Shown here: in pieces, positions 50,974 to 59,886 of the stretch
Layout of the letters: every line of letters begins with the position of its first letter
Position numbering within the stretch: position 1 is the first letter of the stretch
Assembly: GCF_014639075.1 (NCBI RefSeq)
Contig: NZ_BMFS01000007.1
Span: 84,383-148,382 of the forward strand
Reading direction: 5' to 3'
DNA length: 64,000 nucleotides
Origin: Glycocaulis albus
Lineage (GTDB): Bacteria; Pseudomonadota; Alphaproteobacteria; Caulobacterales; Maricaulaceae
Program-made: the position numbers and the translations under genes
Notes under the pieces: generated by a model
Database searches by the model: none
Seen by the model: the letters and a program-made list of their open reading frames with translations, nothing else
What the model was told of the DNA's origin: nothing

Positions 50974-52158
50974 CTAGGACTCGATGGCGGCGATCAGGCG
51001 CTCGAAGAATTCCGGCATGGCCGCGCCGTCTATCCAGCGGACGACCGCGACGAGATCATGATCCGGACTGATGAAGATCACATTGGTCCCGGCTCCCAGA
51101 TGGAAATAGGCATTGGCCGGAATGGTTCCCGAATGAAAGCGGGTGCCGGGCGCATTGAGGAAAAAGTTCATATAGCCATAGCCGGGATTGTGTTCACCGG
51201 GTGTCAGTGCTGCGGCGTAGAATGCCTCGCTGAGCAGACGTTCGCCGTCCCAAACCCCGCGATTGAGATCCAGCAGGCCAAGGCGGGCCATGTCGAAGGC
51301 GTCAATGAACATGCCGCCGCCCCAATGCCCGCCGCCAGAAACCGACAGCAGGCGCTCACCGTCAATGTCAGCATAGCTGTTGTGATAGCCATGCCAGACC
51401 CAGCCGTCTGATGCGCCTACCGGATCCATGATCCGCTCGCGCAGCACATCGGGCAGTTCGCGGCGGAAAACATGGGTGGCGGCAAGCGCCAGCGCGTTCA
51501 CACGCACATCGTTATATTGATACGCACTGCCGGGTTCAGGCGGCCCGGCCACCAGATCGTCAAAGGCGTTATCACCCGGCCGGTCGGCCCAGGCCGGCTT
51601 GCCCCAGAGCTCGCCCCACCAGCCACTGGTCTGACGCAGCATCTGGTCCCAGGTGACCGGGGCGTTGTGGTGGGTATGAAACCGCTCATCACTGACCTGT
51701 GACGACACCGGCATGTGAACATCGCCGATCAGTCCGTCATCAATAGCGATACCGACCACATGGGAGAGGAACGTCTTGGTGACGGAGAATGTCATGTCGA
51801 CGCGTTCCGGCTCGCCCCACTCGGCCACAATACGCCCGCCACGGATAATGAGGCCGGAGGGTTCTCCGCGGTCGGCCAGTGGCCCCAGCGGATCGGAATA
51901 GGGTTCGGCGGCCCATTGCAGCGGCACCATGATGGTCAGTTCGCGCGCGCTGACCACATCGCCCAGCGGGGCCTCGTTGCGCGTTTCACTAGCGATCGCG
52001 AAATCGACCGCAGCCTGCAAGCCCTCAGCGTCAAACCCGGCCTCGGCGGGCGCCGCACGCTCCCAGCTTTCGGAGCCGGCGGGCGGGAAATAGTCCTGTG
52101 AGACCGCGGCGGCAGGCAGAGCCGTCACCAGTAGAGCCGTTATCAATGCGTGTCTCAT
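50974..52158 (-). CDS. Serine hydrolase (class C beta-lactamase/DD-peptidase-like, exported)
   Basis: A 394-residue protein from the ATG at 52158 (AAGGAAA upstream) with a Sec signal MRHALITALLVTALPAAAVSQ. The catalytic SxxK is in MTFSVTKTFLSHVVGIAIDDGLI, and the tyrosine motif is in GSAYQYNDVRVNALALAATHVFRRELPDVLRERIMDPVGASDGWVWHGY; HSGTIPANAYFHLGAGTNVIFISPDHDLVAVVRWID corresponds to the terminal HxG-like region. The family (COG1680) includes esterases, DD-peptidases and aminopeptidases besides beta-lactamases, so resistance should not be assumed. Monocistronic on the minus strand upstream of the TPP enzyme. Confidence 0.85.
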   Translation of the reverse strand: MRHALITALLVTALPAAAVSQDYFPPAGSESWERAAPAEAGFDAEGLQAAVDFAIASETRNEAPLGDVVSARELTIMVPLQWAAEPYSDPLGPLADRGEPSGLIIRGGRIVAEWGEPERVDMTFSVTKTFLSHVVGIAIDDGLIGDVHMPVSSQVSDERFHTHHNAPVTWDQMLRQTSGWWGELWGKPAWADRPGDNAFDDLVAGPPEPGSAYQYNDVRVNALALAATHVFRRELPDVLRERIMDPVGASDGWVWHGYHNSYADIDGERLLSVSGGGHWGGGMFIDAFDMARLGLLDLNRGVWDGERLLSEAFYAAALTPGEHNPGYGYMNFFLNAPGTRFHSGTIPANAYFHLGAGTNVIFISPDHDLVAVVRWIDGAAMPEFFERLIAAIES

Positions 52159-52219
52159 GGCGTTTCCTTTCCCCTGACCGGCATAGCGCCAAAGGCTAGC
52201 GCATGCGGCCATCTGGCGG

Positions 52220-54244
52220 CTATCCCCCCAGCCGCACGCCGAGCGAAACCGTACGCGGTTCGCCGGGAAAATAGCGGTATCCGCCAAAGGCGAAATCCGC
52301 CCTTTCGGCATAGCGCGTGTTGGCGGCGTTGCGCAGCGAGGCGAAAAGCTCAACCCCGTCACGCACCTGCAGCGCGCCGCGCAAGTTCAGAAGATCATGC
52401 CCGGCATAGACCGCATCATTGGCCGCATCGGCAAAATACTCGCCCACATGCACCCATTCGGCTTCCAGGCGCAGCGCATCTGCGGGCCGCCAGCTGGCAC
52501 GGACATTCCACAGCCATTCCGGCGCGGTATCGACACGGTTACCGCGCGCAATCGCCTCCGACGCCTGCCCCACCGGCCTGTCAAAATCATAGCGGTGGAT
52601 GCCCCAGGTCAGCGCGCCGGAAATTGTCAGCGCGCCTGTTACCGGCCAGACGCCTTCCAGCTCCAGCCCTTCATGCGTGGTGCGTCCGTCCGTGACATTG
52701 ATGCCATCAGCATCACGGAAGAAAACATTGCGCTTGACCATGGTGAAAGCGGTTGCCTCAAGGGTAAGCCCGTTCGGGCGCGACAGGCGCACCCCGGCTT
52801 CGAGACTGTCGAGCACTTCTGGCTCGATGCCGTCAATCTCCTGTCCGGGCTGCAACCGGTAGAGCTCGTCAGTCTGCGGGGCGCGCACGCCGCGCGCAGC
52901 GCGGGCAAACGCTCGCCAGCCATCGGCAAACCGCCATACCAGCCCGGCATGGGGCGCAAATGTCGTGAAGCTGTCAGACCGGTCCGGCAAGCGCAGAAAG
53001 CGGCCGATGGCTCCATTCGCGGTATTGTTCGTGTAGTCGAAGCGGGTGGTTTCCAGACGCGCCCCGCCTTCCAGCTCAAGCGTGTCTGTAAGCGCGTGAC
53101 GGCCATGCGCGAACACAGCGCCGGTGAGTGCGTCCACCTCGTAATCGTAATGAATGCCTTGCGGAAACGCGCCGAAGCCGGGGAGCGTCTGATCCTCGAT
53201 CAGATAGCCGCGCGTCCATTCACCATCCGCGCCGACAGTCAGGCTGCCATGCGAGGTAGTGCGCGTGACGGCAGACTGAACGCCAACGCTGTCATGCCCG
53301 GTAAATTCCAGGGCACGCGAGGGCAGGAAGTGGAGGCGGAATTCCATGTCGTTGCTGCGCCCATACGCCGCGCCGGAAAAGCTCCACCGCTCCGAGATCC
53401 GGTGATCGGCGTGAACGCTCACCCGGAAAGCGCGCGCATCGCGAAAGGCTTCCGGATTTGAATTGCGGCGCGAGAGCACTTCATCGCGATAGGCCTCAAA
53501 TCCGTTCACGAAGGTCGCCGTCTCCTGCTCCAGATGGATCGCGCTGGCGCGCAGGCTCCAGCGGGTCGCGCCCTGTCCCCAGTCCAGACGCGTCTGAATG
53601 CCCGCACGGAAGAGCGAGGCATCATCGCGCCAGCCATCCTCTGAACGCACGGAAAGGCCGATATAGCCGTCGCCGAGGCGTGTCTGGCCGCTGACTTCTG
53701 CCGTCAGGCGTGCGCGGCCATAGCTGCCGAGCTCCAGCTCGGCACGCCGGGCCGCGATGGAGGGGTCCGGCGTGATGACATTGACCAGTCCATGCAGGGC
53801 GTTGGAGCCGTATACCGCGCCGCCCGGCCCGCGAATGATCTCAACGCGTGAGGCCAGTTCGTCGACTGCCTCGAACAGGCCATTGATATTGGCAAAGGCC
53901 GGTGCGCGAAGGGAAATCCCGTCTTCCAGATACAGGAATGATCCCGCGCCGGCGCCGGCGCTCAGGACAGGGGAGCGGATGGCAGTCAGATGCTCTGCGC
54001 CATTACCGCGATGGACGTACACACCGGGCGCCCGGTTCAGCAGCTCGGCAATGTGCTGGGCGCCTACGGTGCGGATGGTTCCGGAATCCAGCACGGCTAC
54101 CGGAACAGCCGACCTGTCACGCGCCTGTGCCGTGCGTGTGGCGCTGACCACGATCACCTCGTCGGGCGTGCCGGGGGCAGGCTGCGCAGTCGCCATGGCC
54201 GGCCACGCCGCCAGCACCGCCGGAGCAGCCAGACAGGCGCGCAT
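52220..54244 (-). CDS. TonB-dependent outer-membrane receptor
   Basis: A 674-residue receptor starting at the ATG at 54244 (MRACLAAPAVLAAWPAMATAQP signal peptide); an ATG at 54307 would overlap the divergent peptidase start. A TonB-box-like DEVIVVSATRTAQ leads the plug domain (VPVAVLDSGTIRTVGAQHIAELLNRAPGVYVHRGNGAEHLTAIRSPVLSAGAGAGSFLYLEDGISLRAP ... RVEIIRGPGGAVYGSNALHGLVNVITPDP). The barrel ends with RYFPGEPRTVSLGVRLGG, with the usual near-terminal aromatic-strand pattern. The plug and length (~670) resemble BtuB/IroN-type receptors for cobalamin, siderophores or sugars. Ligand unknown. Divergent from the M14 peptidase gene. Confidence 0.9.
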   Translation of the reverse strand: MRACLAAPAVLAAWPAMATAQPAPGTPDEVIVVSATRTAQARDRSAVPVAVLDSGTIRTVGAQHIAELLNRAPGVYVHRGNGAEHLTAIRSPVLSAGAGAGSFLYLEDGISLRAPAFANINGLFEAVDELASRVEIIRGPGGAVYGSNALHGLVNVITPDPSIAARRAELELGSYGRARLTAEVSGQTRLGDGYIGLSVRSEDGWRDDASLFRAGIQTRLDWGQGATRWSLRASAIHLEQETATFVNGFEAYRDEVLSRRNSNPEAFRDARAFRVSVHADHRISERWSFSGAAYGRSNDMEFRLHFLPSRALEFTGHDSVGVQSAVTRTTSHGSLTVGADGEWTRGYLIEDQTLPGFGAFPQGIHYDYEVDALTGAVFAHGRHALTDTLELEGGARLETTRFDYTNNTANGAIGRFLRLPDRSDSFTTFAPHAGLVWRFADGWRAFARAARGVRAPQTDELYRLQPGQEIDGIEPEVLDSLEAGVRLSRPNGLTLEATAFTMVKRNVFFRDADGINVTDGRTTHEGLELEGVWPVTGALTISGALTWGIHRYDFDRPVGQASEAIARGNRVDTAPEWLWNVRASWRPADALRLEAEWVHVGEYFADAANDAVYAGHDLLNLRGALQVRDGVELFASLRNAANTRYAERADFAFGGYRYFPGEPRTVSLGVRLGG

Positions 54245-54305
54245 CGCGCTTGACGCAAGGCCTTGCCAGCCTAGGGTTACGCCGTTTCTTGCGGGGGTTG
54301 ATACC

Positions 54306-56894
54306 ATGATGTTTTGCCGGTTGGTGCTGACGGGTGTACTGGCGGGTTGTGTAGGGCTTTCGGTGGCCGAGGCCTATGAGCCCAAGCCGTTAACTGAGCT
54401 GATCGGCCAGAATGTCGAGTATGATCCTGCGATTCCCCTGCCCGAAGACGTGACCGGGTTTGCCACCGGCGAGATCATCTACACACCCGACATGATCGCG
54501 TCGTACATGCAGGCGGTGGCCGCGGCCTCCGACCGGGTAACGGTAGACAGCGTGGGCCGTTCCCATTTTGGCCGCAGAATCATGCGCGTAACGGTCACCT
54601 CGCCGGAGAACCATGCCCGGCTGGAGGATATCCGCGAAGCGCAGCAGGCCATTTCTGCTGCCGGCAATACGAGCACCATCGCGGCAGACCACCCGGTCGT
54701 GATCCAGTTCACCCACGGCGTGCATGGCTCCGAGCCGTCCAGCTATGACGCGATCATGCCGCTTCTGTATTTCCTCGCCGCAGGTCAGGGCGCAGAAGTA
54801 ATTGATATGCTTGACCGTTCGGTCATTCATCTGATCGGCCCGATCAACCCGGACGGTACCGAGCGCTTTGCCAGCTGGACCAACATGCACCGGGCGCGCG
54901 TGCCGGTAGCCGACCCGCAGCACCGCGAGCACTATCATGAATGGCCCTGGGGGCGGACCAACCATTACTGGTTTGACCTGAACCGCCAATGGCTGCCCGT
55001 CACCCAGCCCGAGGCTGTGGCGCTGGTGCAGGCGACGCGTGAATGGATGCCCAATATAGCCGCCGACTTTCACGAGATGGGTACCAATTCCACCTATTTC
55101 TTTTCTCCGGGGCCGCCCGATGGCCTGCACCCTCTACTGTCGACGGACGGGCTTGCTCTCAACCAGCGCATGAACAGTTTTCTGAACGAGCAGCTGGATG
55201 GAGAAGGCGCGCTCTATGTCAGCGAGGAGCTGTTTGACGATTTCTATCTCGGTTACGGCTCCAGCTATCCCGGACTGGTCGGCTCGATCCCCTATCTGTT
55301 CGAGCAGAGCTCGGTACGCGGCCTTGTCCAGGAAACCGAATTTGGAACATTGCGTTACGACGACAAGATCGGTCAGCAGGCGCGTGTGGGCCTTGCCCTG
55401 ATCCGGGCCGGGCTAGCCAATCGCGAGCAGCTTCTGTCCTTCCAGCGCGACTTCTACCGGGAGGGTGTGCGGCTGGCGAATGCGGCGCCTAACCTGGCCT
55501 ATGTTTTCAGCTCAGCCGATAGCGGAAGGCTCAATGATTTCCTCGAGATGCTGGATGTTCATGGCATCGAGGTTTATCGCCTGAGCCAGCGTACCCGTCT
55601 GAACAGTACAGATTTCGACCCTGCAAACAGCTATGTAGTCCCCGTGCGTCAGCGCGAGTTCCGCGTGGTCGAGGCCCTGTTTGAAACCCGAATCGTAGAG
55701 GGCATGACGGAGTTCTACGATGTCTCCGGATGGACGCAGCCTCTGGCCTATGGCCTTGATTTTGCTGCCGTACGGCCCGGACTCTTTGCGCCGAACCTGA
55801 CCGGTGAGCGGGTGACGGCAGTTGAGCGGGCCGTGCCGGCCCCTGCCCGCACCGATTACGCCTATCTCATTGACTGGAATAACTTTTATGCGCCGCGCGC
55901 GCTCTACCGCTTCCTGGAAGCCGGGGTGCGCGCCCGCATGGTGCCCGATGCCATCAGCGTAACCACGGCGGATGGCGAGGTGTCTGTCCCGCGCGGTTCG
56001 GTCGTCATTCCGGTGCGCCAGCAGGACGTGGATGCCGACACGGTCCACGCTCTTGTCCAGAGGGCAGCTGGAGACGGCGTGCGCGTGATCGCAGCAACCA
56101 GCGGCGCCACGCGGCGAGGCTCGGACCTTGGCGGATTTGGGCTGAGCCATGTACGCCGTCCGGAGATATTGCTGCTTACCGGCCGCGGGCAGGATATGGG
56201 CGCAGCCGGCGAGATCTGGCATCTGTTCGATCATGCGCTGAACATGCCCGTTTCCATGATTGATATCAGCGAGTTCGCCCGCGCCGACCTGTCGCGTTAC
56301 ACGCACATCATTCTGCCCAATGGCAGCTATGGCGGGCTCGGGGAATCCGACGCCACGCGGCTGGGCGAATGGACGCGCGCAGGCGGTGTGCTGATCGGTA
56401 TCCAGGGCGGCGCCAGCTTCGCTATCCGCAACGAGCTCACCAGCGCTAGCTATGCATCCACGGGCGGGGAGAGCGCGGAGACCAATCCGCTGGCCTATGC
56501 CACCCTGTCACGCTGGGATACCGAGGAGCGTATTTCCGGCGCTATCTTCGGCACGGATGTGGATCTGTCCCATCCGCTTCTCTACGGGCTGACCTCGAAC
56601 CGTCTGCCGGTGCAGCGCGAGAGCACGCAGGCCTTTGCCCTGGGCGACAACCCCTTTGCGATTCCAGTGCGTTATGCGGAAAGCGGCCTGCTGTCGGGCT
56701 ATGCGTCGCAGACAAATATCGAGGTGTTACAAGGACTTGGCGCAGTTTACGCGGAGCGGCGCGGACGCGGCTCGGTGATCCTGTTTGCCGACAATCCCTA
56801 TTACCGGGCCTATTTCCGCGGCTCTGCACGGGTGCTGACAAATGCGGTCTTCTTCGGGGATACATTCCGCAACCCGTACCGCACGGCGCAATAG
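54306..56894 (+). CDS. M14-family zinc carboxypeptidase, exported
   Basis: An 862-residue protein starting MMFCRLVLTGVLAGCVGLSVAEA, a Sec signal (ATG at 54306 or 54309; the frame is open further upstream but is antisense to the TonB gene). The M14 zinc site is HGVHGSEPSSYDAI (HxxE: His and Glu ligands) and ADFHEMGTNSTYFF (third His); GPINPDGTERFASWTNMHR and HYHEWPWGRTNHYWFDLNRQWLPVTQPE are typical of the large bacterial M14 group. The C-terminal ~250 residues (RRPEILLLTGRGQDMGAAGEIWHLFDHALNMPVSMIDISEFA ... ILPNGSYGGLGESDATRLGEWTRAGGVLIGIQGGA) form a glutamine-amidotransferase-like domain. A role digesting peptides imported with the adjacent TonB receptor is inferred. Confidence 0.88.
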   Translation: MMFCRLVLTGVLAGCVGLSVAEAYEPKPLTELIGQNVEYDPAIPLPEDVTGFATGEIIYTPDMIASYMQAVAAASDRVTVDSVGRSHFGRRIMRVTVTSPENHARLEDIREAQQAISAAGNTSTIAADHPVVIQFTHGVHGSEPSSYDAIMPLLYFLAAGQGAEVIDMLDRSVIHLIGPINPDGTERFASWTNMHRARVPVADPQHREHYHEWPWGRTNHYWFDLNRQWLPVTQPEAVALVQATREWMPNIAADFHEMGTNSTYFFSPGPPDGLHPLLSTDGLALNQRMNSFLNEQLDGEGALYVSEELFDDFYLGYGSSYPGLVGSIPYLFEQSSVRGLVQETEFGTLRYDDKIGQQARVGLALIRAGLANREQLLSFQRDFYREGVRLANAAPNLAYVFSSADSGRLNDFLEMLDVHGIEVYRLSQRTRLNSTDFDPANSYVVPVRQREFRVVEALFETRIVEGMTEFYDVSGWTQPLAYGLDFAAVRPGLFAPNLTGERVTAVERAVPAPARTDYAYLIDWNNFYAPRALYRFLEAGVRARMVPDAISVTTADGEVSVPRGSVVIPVRQQDVDADTVHALVQRAAGDGVRVIAATSGATRRGSDLGGFGLSHVRRPEILLLTGRGQDMGAAGEIWHLFDHALNMPVSMIDISEFARADLSRYTHIILPNGSYGGLGESDATRLGEWTRAGGVLIGIQGGASFAIRNELTSASYASTGGESAETNPLAYATLSRWDTEERISGAIFGTDVDLSHPLLYGLTSNRLPVQRESTQAFALGDNPFAIPVRYAESGLLSGYASQTNIEVLQGLGAVYAERRGRGSVILFADNPYYRAYFRGSARVLTNAVFFGDTFRNPYRTAQ

Positions 56895-56920
56895 CCGGGG
56901 TGCGGCAAGTCCAGGCGCCA

Positions 56921-57550
56921 TCACGGTTTCTCGTGGCGGCGCTTGAGTTCCTGCGCCACATCGCCGAGGGATAGTCCGCGCGCTTTCAGGAGGACAATGA
57001 GGTGGAAAATCAGATCCGCCGCCTCGCCGGTGAGGGCGGAGTTATCCTCCGAAACGCCCGCCAGCGCCGTCTCGACGCCCTCTTCGCCCACTTTTTGCGC
57101 TATCTTGTTGATTCCCCTGGCCAATAGCCGGGCAGTGTAGCTTTCCTCCGGTGAACTCTCCCCCCTTTTGTCCACGATGGCGGACAGCTCGCCGATGAAA
57201 GCCAGCGCCGGGCCGGGATAGTCTCCGAAACAGGAGCGCGTGCCCAGATGACAGGTCGGACCTTCCGGCAGGGCCTGCACCAGCAGCGCGTCACGGTCGC
57301 AGTCCGCCGCGATCGAGACAAGGCGCAGCACATCGCCGGAGGTTTCGCCTTTGGTCCAGAGCCGGTTTTTTGAACGGCTCCAGAAGGTTACGAGCTTTTT
57401 CTCCTGCGTCGCCTCCAGCGCCTCAGCATTCATATAGCCCAGCATCAGCACCTCGCCGGTGCGCTCATGCTGGACGATGGCAGGCACCAGCCCGCCCGCT
57501 TTTTCAAAGTCGATGGCGTCCGCGGAAAGCGGGGAGAGATCATCGTTCAC
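56921..57550 (-). CDS. hisIE: HisIE: phosphoribosyl-AMP cyclohydrolase / phosphoribosyl-ATP pyrophosphatase fusion
   Basis: A 209-residue bifunctional enzyme for steps 2 and 3 of histidine synthesis. HisI occupies residues ~10-115: [68 protein letters not shown] ... [14 protein letters not shown], with the zinc/metal Cys and His residues. HisE follows at ~118-209: [28 protein letters not shown] ... [32 protein letters not shown] (EExxE and ExxD). Its ATG overlaps the hisF stop. Many alphaproteobacteria encode hisI and hisE separately, so the fusion is notable. Last gene of the operon. Confidence 0.96.
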   Translation of the reverse strand: MNDDLSPLSADAIDFEKAGGLVPAIVQHERTGEVLMLGYMNAEALEATQEKKLVTFWSRSKNRLWTKGETSGDVLRLVSIAADCDRDALLVQALPEGPTCHLGTRSCFGDYPGPALAFIGELSAIVDKRGESSPEESYTARLLARGINKIAQKVGEEGVETALAGVSEDNSALTGEAADLIFHLIVLLKARGLSLGDVAQELKRRHEKP

Positions 57551-58314
57551 GGGCGCACCTCGATACCGGATTGTGCGAGATAGTTTTTCAGATCGGGGAT
57601 GGCAATAACGCCCTTGTGGAAGACGCTGGCAGCTAACGCCCCGTCAACATTGGCCTTTTTGAACACATCGGCGAAATGTTCCATGGCGCCCGCCCCGCCC
57701 GACGCGATAAGGGGCACCGGGCACACCTCTCTGGCGGCCATTAGCTGTTCAATATCATAGCCTTGGCGCACGCCGTCCTGATCCATGCAGTTGAGCACGA
57801 TCTCGCCTGCGCCGCGCTCTGTCACCTCTTTTATCCATGACAGCGTATCACGCTCGCTGGTCAGCGTCCGGTCCGGGTCGCCCGTATATTGGTGCAGGCG
57901 CCATATCCCCCCAATTTTGCGGCTATCCATGCCGACAACCACACACTGGGAGCCAAATTCGTCGGCCAGCGCGTTGATCAGACTAGGGTTTTCCAGCGCA
58001 GGCGTGTTGATGGATATCTTGTCGGCTCCCGCATGCAGGCGCGCACGGGCGGCGGCTACCGAGCGTATGCCCCCGGCAACGCAAAAAGGAATGTCGATCA
58101 CCTGCGCGACGCGGCCCACCCAGGCGGGCTCCACCTCGCGCCCTTCAGGGCTGGCGGAGATGTCATAGAAGACGAGCTCGTCGGCACCCTGCCCGGCGTA
58201 AAGCCTTGCCAGCTCTACGATATCGCCGACGATTTCGTGGTCTTTAAAGCGCACGCCCTTGACCACCTTGCCGTCGCGCACATCGAGGCAGGGAATGATG
58301 CGCCGTGCTAACAT
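57547..58314 (-). CDS. hisF: Imidazole glycerol phosphate synthase cyclase subunit HisF
   Basis: A 255-residue beta/alpha barrel starting [55 protein letters not shown]. Phosphate-binding glycines are in CVAGGIRSV and [16 protein letters not shown]; the catalytic aspartates are D11 (CLDV) and D130-equivalent in VVGMDSRKI. It condenses ammonia delivered by HisH with PRFAR to give IGP and AICAR. It overlaps hisA by 7 bp upstream and hisIE by 4 bp downstream. Confidence 0.97.
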   Translation of the reverse strand: MLARRIIPCLDVRDGKVVKGVRFKDHEIVGDIVELARLYAGQGADELVFYDISASPEGREVEPAWVGRVAQVIDIPFCVAGGIRSVAAARARLHAGADKISINTPALENPSLINALADEFGSQCVVVGMDSRKIGGIWRLHQYTGDPDRTLTSERDTLSWIKEVTERGAGEIVLNCMDQDGVRQGYDIEQLMAAREVCPVPLIASGGAGAMEHFADVFKKANVDGALAASVFHKGVIAIPDLKNYLAQSGIEVRP

Positions 58315-59030
58315 GCCAGCGCCTCTTCCAAGGTGAAGCGGCCCTCAAAGAGCGCCCGGCCGATAATCACTCCGCCCATTTTCAGGGCTTTCGCCTGCCG
58401 GATATCCTCAAGGCTTGCCACCCCGCCGGAGGCCTGCCAGGCAATCTCGGGCCGGGCGGTGACAAGGTTTTGATAGAGCGCGATGTTTATACCCTCCAGC
58501 ATGCCGTCACGGCCTGTGTCGGTGGCCAGGGCATGGCGCAGCCCGTGGCGCTGATAGGCCTGAAGAAGTTCCCCCAATGTTATCCCCGCTTCCTCGGTCC
58601 AGCCCTTGACGACCGGCACCGGGATATCCCCCTTCATGCGCACATCAAAAGCGGCGGCAATGGCCTCAGCCCCATAGCGGACAAGCCAGCCCGAAACTTT
58701 TCCCGGATCAGTGACGGCCAGCGAGCCGATCACCACGCGCGATGCGCCGGAAGCCAAAAGCGATTCAATGTCTTGCCCCGTGCGGACCCCGCCGCCGGTC
58801 TGCACCTTGATGCCGGTCGCGGCGACGCTTTCGACGAGGGATAGCTGGCGCCTCCTGCCGTCGCGCGCGCCGGAGAGATCAACCAGATGCAGCCATTCTG
58901 CCCCCGCTTCGAGATAGCTGCGAGCCACGGCGGCAGGGTCACCGCCATAGTCGGTGACGGCGGCGAAATCCCCCTTTGCCAGGCGTACTACCCGCCCCTC
59001 GAGGACATCTATGGCTGGATAAAGTTTCAC
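58308..59030 (-). CDS. hisA: HisA: ProFAR isomerase
   Basis: A 240-residue beta/alpha barrel: [105 protein letters not shown] (catalytic Asp) and [16 protein letters not shown]. HisA isomerises ProFAR to PRFAR. The catalytic aspartates (AIDV and TDTGRDG) are conserved. It starts 3 bp after the hisH stop and overlaps hisF by 7 bp. Confidence 0.97.
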   Translation of the reverse strand: MKLYPAIDVLEGRVVRLAKGDFAAVTDYGGDPAAVARSYLEAGAEWLHLVDLSGARDGRRRQLSLVESVAATGIKVQTGGGVRTGQDIESLLASGASRVVIGSLAVTDPGKVSGWLVRYGAEAIAAAFDVRMKGDIPVPVVKGWTEEAGITLGELLQAYQRHGLRHALATDTGRDGMLEGINIALYQNLVTARPEIAWQASGGVASLEDIRQAKALKMGGVIIGRALFEGRFTLEEALAC

Positions 59031-59033
59031 GTC

Positions 59034-59642
59034 TTATCCCTTGATAAAATTGGACAATATGCGCGCACCAACAGCGCCGGAGCGTTCAGGATGGAACTGG
59101 CAGCCGGCAATATGTCCATGGCGCACCATCGCGCTTATCCGCGCCCCGTAGCTGGTCGTGGCGAGGGTCGATGCGCCTTCGGGCACGTAGAAGCCGTGGA
59201 CAAAATAGACATGGTCCCCCTCCTCTATCCCGGTGAGAAGCGGGTCTGAACCGGGCGAAAAAGAGAGGGTATTCCAGCCCATATGCGGCCAGGGCCCCGC
59301 ATCGGACGGGGCCAGGCGCTCCACCCGGCCAGGGATAAGCCCCAGCAGGGAAACGGGATTGCCTGTGCCGCTATCCTCATCACTTTCTCCGAACAGAAGC
59401 TGCATACCCAGGCACACGCCCAGCAGCGGACGCGTGTCATTGCGCAGCGCATCGGCCCAGCCGGAGCGCTCCAGCGCACGCATTGCGGGGCCAGCCGCGC
59501 CGACACCTGGCAGGATAAGTTTCTTCGCGCCTGCCGCCTCTCCCGGTGTCGCGGCGAGGACAGGCTCCACGCCCAGCCGGTTCAAGGCGTAGCGCACCGA
59601 GGCGATATTCGCGGTGGAGGTATCGATGAGGGCGAGGGTCAT
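59034..59642 (-). CDS. hisH: Imidazole glycerol phosphate synthase glutaminase subunit HisH
   Basis: A 202-residue class I glutamine amidotransferase. Key parts are ALIDTSTANIASVRYALNRLGVEPVLA, ILPGVGAAGPAMRALERSGW, the nucleophile GVCLGMQLLFGESDED, HMGWNTLSF, YFVHGFY and GCQFHPERSGAVGARILSNFI (His/Glu of the triad). The usual LPGVG(A/S)F oxyanion strand is LPGVGAA. It forms the ammonia channel with HisF. Upstream, a 244-bp repeat-filled gap separates it from hisB, so expression depends on read-through or a promoter in that gap. Confidence 0.96.
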   Translation of the reverse strand: MTLALIDTSTANIASVRYALNRLGVEPVLAATPGEAAGAKKLILPGVGAAGPAMRALERSGWADALRNDTRPLLGVCLGMQLLFGESDEDSGTGNPVSLLGLIPGRVERLAPSDAGPWPHMGWNTLSFSPGSDPLLTGIEEGDHVYFVHGFYVPEGASTLATTSYGARISAMVRHGHIAGCQFHPERSGAVGARILSNFIKG

Positions 59643-59666
59643 TGCATTATTCCACCCGCCCCACCC

Positions 59667-59776
59667 TCGTCATTCCGGGCGAGCCCGGCCTTGATCCGGG
59701 GGAGACCCGGAACCCAGTCTTTACAAAAAGATAGCTGGGTTCCGGATAACGCCTGACGGCGTTTCCGGAATGACGA
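59667..59776. repeat. REP-like inverted repeat element inside the his operon
   Basis: TCGTCATTCCGGGCGAGCCC...GATCCGGG at one end is matched in inverse by CCGGATAACGCC...TTTCCGGAATGACGA at the other, with inner arms AACCCAG and CTGGGTT around a small loop. The whole forms a long cruciform-capable palindrome of 110 bp. It is related to the element at 49117-49208 by the shared TCGTCATTCC end and the CCAG core arms. Confidence 0.82.
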
Positions 59777-59800
59777 GGTTTGAAAGTCTTTCCTTTGCGT

Positions 59801-59866
59801 TTTCCCGGCGAACGCCGGGATCCAGCCAAAAATCTGGGCACCGGCTTGCGCCGGTGAAACGCGGGA
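59801..59866. repeat. Second palindromic repeat in the hisB-hisH gap
   Basis: TTTCCCGGCGAACGCCGGGATCCAG is followed by CTGGGCACCGGCTTGCGCCGGTGAAACGCGGG: a CCGGCG-AA-CGCCGG hairpin, inner arms CCAG/CTGG, and a CACCGGC...GCCGGTG hairpin. It has the same unit structure as its neighbour (59667-59776) but is more diverged. Together the two fill the gap between hisB and hisH. Confidence 0.7.
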
Positions 59867-59886
59867 TAGAAAAGCGGTGCCACCCA

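Noticed and set aside
50974..52158. Antibiotic-resistance beta-lactamase
   Set aside because: Only the broad serine-hydrolase motifs are seen; the tyrosine and KTG-equivalent regions differ from true class C beta-lactamases, so resistance is not supported.
52397..53461. A 354-codon plus-strand frame opposite the TonB receptor gene
   Set aside because: Basic, low-complexity antisense product; the receptor on the minus strand is clearly real.
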